A program made the position numbers and the translations under genes. Of a DNA stretch of 64,000 nucleotides, positions 57,252-64,000 are shown piece by piece. The stretch is from Siderastrea siderea (Eukaryota > Cnidaria > Anthozoa > Scleractinia > Rhizangiidae): assembly GCA_964030785.1 (NCBI GenBank), contig OZ034972.1:16463183-16527182 (forward strand), given 5' to 3'. Under the pieces are notes generated by a model. The model searched no databases, was not told the DNA's origin, and saw nothing but the letters and a program-made list of their open reading frames with translations. Position 1 is the stretch's first letter. Each line of letters opens with the position of its first letter.

Positions 57252-57530
57252 GCCTGCAACTGCTAATAGAAGTCATCTTTCGCTTCCTCCGTTGCCTCAT
57301 TTGTCGGGGCATAACATTGTATGACGGTGACCTGCTGCCACCTCGAGTTGAACCTGGCCCTGATGATCCTCTCAGACACCGGTTCTTATTCTAGCAGACT
57401 TTGTGCAGCGTCTTTGGACAGGATTAAGCCAACTTCTCTCTCGTGGTTTTCACCTTCATCCATTCCCGAGTACACCACAGTTTCTCCAACTTCGGCTCAG
57501 TTTCGGGTCCTGTTAAATTCAGTTGTTCTT

Positions 57531-59488
57531 GTTGCACTCCCAGATATATATAGCAGTTCCCATGCTGTCTTTTTTAGTTCTTTTTCAGACAAATTAGTGG
57601 TCTTAATTTATTATTCCTAGTTTCCTTCCCCCCCCCCAAAAAAAATACTTACTTTCTGCACGCTTTGCGTGCCTATTTTTGTGTTCTGCTGTGAAGCAAA
57701 AACAATTTGTAAACCGAAAAGTTGTCAACCATAACTGTAACAAAATAAAAATCGGAAACCAATCAATGCAAAGAGCTGACATCATCGGAACTAGTACGGA
57801 ACCTATAGCTCATCAACTCCAGCGAACACGATCGGCTTCGAAGTTGATATCGCTTCAGTTCGCAGTATTTAGCGACGGTCCCGACGCCAAACGTAGCAAA
57901 GCTAGTGGCTTCTGGTTTGTTCCGTCCACAACCATAGTTTTTGCGCCAGTCCGAATACATTTTCCCCGGAACAACACCCGTGTTTATCTCGTTCGAGCCG
58001 CGATCGATATGGCAGGTCAGTGTGGCGTAACGGGTATAGCAATTTCTGAGAAGCGGATGGTCCGGGATCGATTCTGGGAGAAACAAAAAGTTTGTCTTTT
58101 TTTACGCGTTTCATGACCAAAAATGGGAGAAACAGGAGTATTGCAATAAAAAAAAGTAACAATCAAAGAATTAACTTCATTCTCTAAATTTACAAAACAA
58201 ATGTAGACACAAGAATAATTCCTTCTGCTATTCTTCTGCAATACAGAAACACTTCGTAACGCAAAAGCTGTGGATACAGTGGATACAGATATACCAGCAA
58301 AACACATGGACCCATTCAGGGCTTATCTTTTTATTTTACTGTGCTTCTAGGGTAATCTCCAGCCTCCTCCACAGGGCGCGAGGAGACTAAGCCCCACCGT
58401 AGCCTGCGCGTCCTTTGCGCTTGCGAATAATTACACCCTTTTCCTCCCCTTTCGGTGCCTGCCACGCAGGCTAGCCCTACCCCTCTCCCTCTCAGGTGAT
58501 TTTGCACAAAGCAAGGAACCTCAATTCCGAAATTTTCCGAAGAAATCTTTAAAATCGCCACAACTTGAGATGTCTGCAAAGGAGTATAGGAAATCTTCGG
58601 TTGATGATTCCTCGTGCTGATCCCAAATGCTCCTTATCCTGTATGGAGGCTGAGAACAATGCAATCATTCGCTTAACACTGCGCGCCATTTTACTGATTA
58701 ATGTTGCCGGGAACACAAGTCAGAATAATTTAATAAGCATAGATGTGAATTTTCCACAGAAGATTATTTACACATAAAACTCCAGTGCAAAGTCCACAGC
58801 GAAAAGATTAACTCGAAAATTACGAGATTATTCGCGAAGAATTTTAAAGCGACAAATTCCATTGACTTGCTATCGTACACTTGTCCCGGACTTGTGCGTC
58901 AGTGATCTCAACCCTGACAGATGTCTCTCGCAAAACCGCTCGTTTTTTGTTTCATCTTGCCGGGGAGACTTTTGATTCACCTCTTTTCGAGTCTCCAGCG
59001 TGGATTTGCCGGGCGGGTCCTGTGCCTGGAATGTACGGTCGCCAAGTCCTTGAACGTCAAAACCTTTTATTTTGTTTAGTTATTTGAACATTTATCGGAC
59101 ACTCTGGCTTGAAAAGTTCACATCTTCTTTGCCTTCTCAGTTACCTTCAGTAGCATCTTAATATGAAGTCTTTAGCGGTTTGTTCTTGATACGCATCCCG
59201 GATGACAACTTTCTTTAATAAGTTGCCAACTAGTTCGGCTGTAAGATCCGAGGGCTTGCGTGCTCACCAATTCATTAAAAAAAACAGACAAGAAGATAAG
59301 AGTAATGAGATTAATTTATCGTATTTCTTTTGTTAAACGAAATATTTTTCGAGTGAGTGAACACACGCTAATAAACTAAGTCACGAACGTTTACCAATTA
59401 ATTAAAACAGCAGGCTCCCGAACGCACTGATTTGTTTTCGCGTTAATACAGATAACTCATTCCATTGTTTCAGTTATGTTGTTATAGC
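57531..59488. other. no recognised gene
   Basis: The longest frame is on the plus strand at 57679-58116 (145 codons) and resembles nothing known; an overlapping minus frame of similar length argues against coding. A small palindrome GCCTGCCACGCAGGC lies at 58457-58471. A frame of 68 codons at 58881-59087 is also unrecognised. Confidence 0.4.
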
Positions 59489-60286
59489 TTATAAGTTTTT
59501 TATGTCTGTAATGTGTTCAGTGACTGTGGTCTCGCTTGAGTACCTTCCAGTTCGTAAATATCTCAAATCTTTAACGTCTTCTAGTTGTTGGCCAAGAGGC
59601 TTTTTACTTGTCAACTTACGTGATTCAAGGGTGCGATCTACGCTAACTGGAGATGGAGAAAGTTTGGCAGGCGAAGAGACCTTTCGAGGCGATCCGATCG
59701 TTTCTTTTAAAAATAGTTTGTTGTTTGCGTTTTCAGGTAACTTTTCTTGTCCATCGCCTTTCGCGAAGGTAAATGGTATTTCGATATTTGAGCGACTTCT
59801 TGGCCGGTTTCCGATGAACCTTTGTTGCTCGGTGTTGTCTTCTGTTTCGGTTCCTTGATGATGTTCAAGTGACTTCTGTCGTGTCATCCTCGCTTGCAGT
59901 AGATCATCTCGTGCTCTGACTGCCTCCGACAGGTCAGAGAATGACCGAGATCTTCTACGAGCAACACGTTGATGAGAACGTTCAGATAGACAAGGTAGAA
60001 GTGGCGTTTTCCTTTCGACTTGAGGAGAGATTGGAGGAGTCAAGAATGAACGAGGGCGCGCAAGAGTTGATTGGCTTTCATCGTTGGATACTCTGATTGC
60101 TGGAAGTTTAGTCTTTATCATGCGAAGAAATCGCGTTTGCTCAGCATTCACAGTGTGGCATTTTGCCTTGTAGTCGCTTTCTAGTGTTTCATATGTAGAT
60201 TTCAATGTTTCTGATTGGCCCCGGTTGGTTGCAAGAGCTCTTTTTGAGGTCTCTGTCAGGTCTGATTGCCGACCTTTTAACTCCAT
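59489..60286 (-). CDS. single-exon gene of the unnamed family (member 2)
   Basis: The frame of about 265 residues starts at ATG 60286 and stops with TAA at 59489-59491. It opens with M-E-L-K-G-R-Q-S-D-L, then the helix-prone block from K-R-A-L to R-F-L-R and L-P-A-I. A middle part rich in S, R and P includes L-T-P-P-I-S-P and R-R-R-S-R-S-F-S-D-L, which fits basic-directed kinase or 14-3-3 sites. It ends with L-E-D-V-K-D-L-R-Y-L-R-T-G-R-Y. No signal peptide, membrane span or known domain is visible. The frame continues open a little upstream with a possible acceptor (TTGTGCAG at about 60299), so an upstream exon cannot be excluded. Family relations are given under findings. The function is unknown. 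Confidence 0.72.
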   Translation of the reverse strand: MELKGRQSDLTETSKRALATNRGQSETLKSTYETLESDYKAKCHTVNAEQTRFLRMIKTKLPAIRVSNDESQSTLARPRSFLTPPISPQVERKTPLLPCLSERSHQRVARRRSRSFSDLSEAVRARDDLLQARMTRQKSLEHHQGTETEDNTEQQRFIGNRPRSRSNIEIPFTFAKGDGQEKLPENANNKLFLKETIGSPRKVSSPAKLSPSPVSVDRTLESRKLTSKKPLGQQLEDVKDLRYLRTGRYSSETTVTEHITDIKNL

Positions 60287-61016
60287 GAGAATCCCCTGCA
60301 CAAGTGAATATTCACTGAGAAGTTTGTAAGTTTTTCTTGACGAAGTTTCTCAGTGTTTACTGGTGTAAGGTATAGCCAGGTTTAGCGATTGCGTGATTGC
60401 GTAAGCAGATTTGCCACGGTCTCTTGGTCAAACGGAAAATCATGTCAGTAGAAGAACGTGATTAAACGCACGTATCCTGCAGGGTGTTTTGCTGAGCGAG
60501 GGTCAGGACGATAAAACCACTTGTCACTTTTTCTCGACAAACTAACTGAAATGTTATTATCTGGACAAGAAACACGTGATATGCAGTCTTGTAAGGGGCA
60601 TTTCACATGTTTGAGAGAAGCTCCCCTCTTTTTCCTCTCTAATAATATTGAGTTGCTTGGCAAGACCTGCTTACTCCTACTGATCGTCACGGAGGGGTGC
60701 GATAACGGAGAAAGATCCTAATGGACATTGTAGCGTGCAAAAGGCTTTGCTGGAACGCCTGGTCAAACATGTTCACGCAACTTGGCAATTCTGATCGAGA
60801 CTTAATTTTAACTTCAGGTTTTGACCAAAGTATCATCGCCCGCCAACGTAACATAACGTATCATAACGGATGATGCAAAAATGCATCATTTCCTGGTAAC
60901 TACGACTAAGCCAAAAAAACTGTAATCCTTCTATTGACTGTGATTTTGTAAATGGTCATGCTATAGTTGACGTAGTTTCATTCTACAGCCTGTTCCCGTA
61001 CTACGGTGGCCGATAG
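60287..61016. other. upstream region of family member 2; no other gene recognised
   Basis: A minus-strand frame of 81 codons (60445-60690) is unrecognised. The stretch probably contains the 5' flank of the gene at 59489-60286, but no convincing core promoter was identified. Confidence 0.35.
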
Positions 61017-62340
61017 GAACAAAACAGAAACACAAAATAGAAAACAGAATCACAAAATGCAAAACAGAAACACAAAATAGAAAACGGAATCAAAAATACA
61101 AAACAGAAACCCAAAACCCAAAACGGAAACACAAAATGGAAAACAAACACAAAATACAAAACAGAAGCATAAAACAGGAAACATAATCACAAAATCCAAA
61201 ACTCAAACTGTGGACTGGCCAGGTTACTAAGAGAGCCACGTGTAACTTTAAAGAAGAAGATCAATTTGAATGAAGAACATGGCTTCTTTGGTAAATTACT
61301 TCATGACTTTTGCTGCTGTTTTCCTATTCTTATGTCATCGATTTGCGTCTGTTAATGTTAATGCTCAAAAGTTAATGGCTTTTCTAAAGAAAGTCGTACG
61401 GTTACTTCTGCTCCACATTCTCCACAAAACTTAGCCTCTGATTAAGAACGTGACCGCAATTTTGACAGAACATAGTGCTGAACTTTGCAGCTTTAGTTTT
61501 CAATTCACAACTAGGAGGTTAAGCTTACACCATGAGAAGGAGCAGCTCAGCATGCAGTGGATGCAACCGATTTGAGTGACGTAATCGCAAATCAGAGAAG
61601 CATTTATATCATTCGATGGGGAATAAAACGCCAGATATGGACTGGGGGAAGAGTACTCCCTTATACAGGCTATATAGGTTCAGTGCTGCTAGACAAAATG
61701 ACCAAGTAGTCTTGAGTCTGAAAAAGCGTATCCCTTTTTAACCTTAACTATTCTTGAACAGACCGCTGAATTAGCGTTCCGCGGCTAGCACAGCCCCATC
61801 TATTTGCTTATTACCAGCCCCCCCCCCCCCCCGGGCAAAGGTTTCTCTTCTATTTAAAAAATGACTTCCTTAGACCAAAGTATTCCTTATCAGATGATCA
61901 CTTTCTGCTCGCAAATTACCTGTCTCACGTACAAGAACAACTTTGAAACGCCAGATATGTAAATTCCTTGAACGACAATTAGAAGAAAGTGTTAGCCAGC
62001 GAAACAATATTTAACTTTTTTTTCTCTAAAATGAAACCATACAAACTCTACATGGATAACCCCACATGAATTCCAAACATCCGTTCGACTGGAAGATGAT
62101 ACACGTAAGAAGAACAACTACTCACTTTTATCACATAACCTATTATTTACGCCGCACATATTTTACGCAGAAGATAAAAAAAGATCACCTTGAATGACCA
62201 TAGAGATATCAACACATAAACTCTCAAAACTACGAGACTGTTTGTATTTTGTGATTCTGTCTTCTATTTTGTGCTTCTGGTTTGCTTTTTGCGTTTGCTT
62301 TCTATTTTCTGTTTCTGTTTTCTATTTTGTGATTCTGAGT
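61017..62340. mobile_element. foldback element with AACAGAA/ACACAAAATA minisatellite arms
   Basis: A run of imperfect 20-bp units close to AAAACAGAATCACAAAATAG occupies 61017-61205. The same repeat in reverse complement occupies about 62236-62340. The interior (about 1 kb) has a C-tract near 61820 and no recognised gene. The plan is the same as in the elements at 23371 and 43847: inverted minisatellite arms around a non-coding core. Confidence 0.55.
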
Positions 62341-62346
62341 TCTGAA

Positions 62347-63241
62347 AATTTGTATGATGATTGAAACATTTTAATACGAGTTTTATAAACCAAGCATTGA
62401 TACATGTTGATAGCTAGTGATGTTTCCGTTAGAAACAAAGAAATGTTGGAAATTGTTTCTAGGTAACGTCTTATCACACTTCTTTAACCTTTTTTCTGTA
62501 AACAAAGACGCATTTGTGAAATATAATTGCACACAACAAGAAATCGCATGTCTCTGGCGTAAATGTGAAGTGAACGCAATGGAGGAGAACTGAGCGGAAA
62601 ATACCGACCATATTTGTTAAGCCCAGTGACGCTGATGCAGATGAGGGGGCCTCAACGTAATACAACGACTTGTCAATTGTTATAAAAATGTTAAACATAT
62701 GAAGTGAAACATGTACTAACGTGCGTCTAGGTGAAAGCATTTGAGGTCAAAATTTGTGGTAATGCACACGAGCCTGGTGTAAGGTTTATACAAATCGAAT
62801 ATTTGAAATTGCGTAGCAGAATCGTGTCGTATTAGAATAAAGGACGACAACAGGTTTTGATTTTAGAAGTTTAAAATACATCCAAGAATATGCTCATTAC
62901 GGTTCCTTTTTAAAATATTATGCAGTTAATATATTAATTTAATTGAGATGAAAACTGAAGAGCATATCAGATTATACGAAAGAGATAAAACTTGTTCGTT
63001 AGTCAGCACAAAACATACACTACAACATGTCATAGCCGTAACGTGAGCCAGCATGAAAGAGTCGTAAAATCAGTACACTAGAAATTCAAACAAAAGCGTG
63101 TTCTTTACTTAATTTGTAAAGCTTTCTCGACCTCGATTTTGAGATGTCCCTAGAAGTATCACTTACGTAAGAACAAAATGTCTACTGATTACAAATGAGT
63201 TAGAATACATTTTCTAGGAGACTGACCTCTAAATATTAATG
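62347..63241. other. no recognised gene
   Basis: This is A/T-rich sequence downstream of family member 3. A minus-strand frame of 88 codons (62474-62740) has no recognised family. Confidence 0.4.
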
Positions 63242-63955
63242 TCAGAGTCGAGTCGTGTATTTCCCAGTTCTCAGATATCTTAAGTTTGTGACCTCGTTCA
63301 GTTTCTTTTCTAGGTCTCTCTCGGACTGTATTTTCCGCCGCATAATATGGTCATTAAATGGAAGATCGAGCGCTTCTAACTGTCTTCTTCCCTCGTTTAA
63401 TGATTTTGACAAAACGACAAACGTCATTATTGGAATACTTATAATCTTAAACCTGCTAGTTTTTCTTGAGACCAGGCACTGCTCGGAGGAGCAATGCTCA
63501 TGTATGTGTTGTGCTGTATCAGTGTGTTCTTGAGCATTTTGTTTGACTGTGCGATGTATCGTTCCAGTAGAGTAGCTCTTTGCAGAGAGCGCTTGCCTAT
63601 AATGTAACGGTTCGTTCCATCTCGCTGGGGTAACATCAGATATTGAACGGATTCTCCCTGAAACCAACAAGCCATCATGTTCGTTTCTTGTTACTGGTGG
63701 AAGAAGCAGCTTTGCATGATATTCTTGTATACTATTATATTCTTTGTGCGGTGAACTCTTTTTAACAGTGATAGTTGGAATGACAACTTGGTGTCTCGAT
63801 AGAAAGCGTGCCCGTTCGGCGTTAAGAGAGGTGCATTTTTCCTTGCAGTCTTTGTCAATTCTGCTGCAAATGTTTTGTAGCCCAGCTTGTTCTCGCCGGT
63901 TTTTCTCAATAGCTCGTTTAGTGTTTGTATCAGTTGCGTGGTTGTTGCCATCCAT
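63242..63955 (-). CDS. single-exon gene of the unnamed family (member 3)
   Basis: From ATG 63955 to TGA 63242-63244 the frame gives about 237 residues. The frame is also open up to the window edge (64000), so a longer N terminus is possible. It opens M-D-G-N-N-H, then the shared block K-R-A-I to R-F-L-S and I-P-T-I. The middle holds L-L-P-P-V-T-R and G-R-I-R-S-I-S-D-V, and it ends L-N-E-V-T-N-L-R-Y-L-R-T-G-K-Y. It lies about 3 kb upstream of member 2 in the same orientation, which looks like tandem duplication. A short hydrophobic stretch (I-I-S-I-P-I-M-T-F-V-V-L) is too short and isolated to be a certain membrane span. The function is unknown. Confidence 0.7.
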   Translation of the reverse strand: MDGNNHATDTNTKRAIEKNRREQAGLQNICSRIDKDCKEKCTSLNAERARFLSRHQVVIPTITVKKSSPHKEYNSIQEYHAKLLLPPVTRNEHDGLLVSGRIRSISDVTPARWNEPLHYRQALSAKSYSTGTIHRTVKQNAQEHTDTAQHIHEHCSSEQCLVSRKTSRFKIISIPIMTFVVLSKSLNEGRRQLEALDLPFNDHIMRRKIQSERDLEKKLNEVTNLRYLRTGKYTTRL

Positions 63956-64000
63956 TTCGTCATCTGGTTGAAAAGCGGCAACTGGCAATCTTATAGTAGG

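Larger units (their letters stand above)
53905..57530 (-). pseudogene. RTE-like non-LTR retrotransposon, decayed and interrupted
   Basis: On the minus strand: endonuclease segments (G-E-T-V-V-Y-S-G, V-G-L-I-L-S-K-D-A-A, V-T-V-I-Q-C-Y-A-P-T-N, about 57250-57490), then after an inserted LINE V-V-M-S-D-I-N-A-K (D-x-N), T-W-I-S-P-D-G-V-T-E-N-Q, and G-S-D-H-H-L-L (55606-56126); reverse transcriptase with D-F-A-D-D-L-A-L-L-S (54520-54711); and the C terminus with N-E-E-L-W, G-H-T-L-M-R-S-D, W-N-P-Q-G-K-R-K-R (53914-54300). It ends in a short AAGTAAGTAG-type tail. Stops and frameshifts are frequent and the first part of the endonuclease is missing, so it is dead. The clade is inferred from this motif set. 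Confidence 0.75.

Noticed and set aside
57679..58116. 145-codon plus-strand frame as a new gene
   Set aside because: No recognisable features, an overlapping minus-strand frame of similar length, and no upstream signals; kept only as unexplained sequence.

Overview
The window looks like nuclear DNA of an invertebrate animal, most likely an anthozoan cnidarian (stony coral or sea anemone). The reasons are an intron-rich axonemal dynein gene with canonical GT-AG junctions, AT-rich intergenic DNA, tRNA-derived SINEs, Penelope-like, L1-like, RTE-like and CR1/L2-like retroelements, and a dense population of TTAA-, TAA/TTA- and TA-flanked DNA transposons. This assignment is an inference from gene and repeat content; no marker gene proves the species. 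There are no rRNA genes, no CRISPR array and no bacterial-style operons.

Layout. 1-10 kb is repeat-rich: a TTAA-flanked MITE (245-634), hairpins, and a THAP-domain (Kolobok-like) transposon (4005-9969) that was itself hit by a TTAA-flanked tandem dimer (4940-8660). 10.3-19.2 kb (+) holds the last 20 exons seen here (about 735 codons) of an axonemal inner-arm dynein heavy chain of the DNAH7/DNAH3/DNAH12 group. Its upstream exons are outside the window. 20.3-21.3 kb (-) is a single-exon gene of unknown function that converges on dynein. 22.5-24.1 kb holds MITE and foldback repeats. 24.4-25.5 kb (-) is an F-box/LRR-like gene. 25.7-30.3 kb is a giant palindrome made of two inverted half-copies of an integrase-type transposon. 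30.8-33.7 kb is a second THAP/Kolobok-like copy, inverted relative to the first. 33.7-35.6 kb is a decayed Penelope-like retroelement. 35.7-37.2 kb is a GCGATCGC minisatellite with two MITEs inserted in it. 37.6-41.9 kb is a second giant palindrome, flanked by TTAA, with another palindrome and a SINE inside its loop. 43.4-45.8 kb holds a RecQ-like helicase fragment and a foldback element with arms of a 10-bp GGAACA-type repeat. 48.8-57.5 kb is a graveyard of non-LTR retrotransposons, two of them with later LINE insertions. 59.5-64 kb (-) holds two more single-exon genes of the same unnamed family as the one at 20 kb.

The host genes that look intact are the dynein gene, the F-box gene and the three family members. 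The most interesting novelty is that three-member protein family. All three share a gap-free N-terminal helical block, a central PP-x-[ST] and R-x-R-S patch (clearest in two of them) and a C-terminal motif centred on R-Y-L-R-x-G, with a divergent, probably disordered middle. Next in interest are the two giant palindromic transposon fossils, the repeated use of TTAA target sites by at least five elements, and the tandem dimer that repeats a TATA-box-bearing segment four times.
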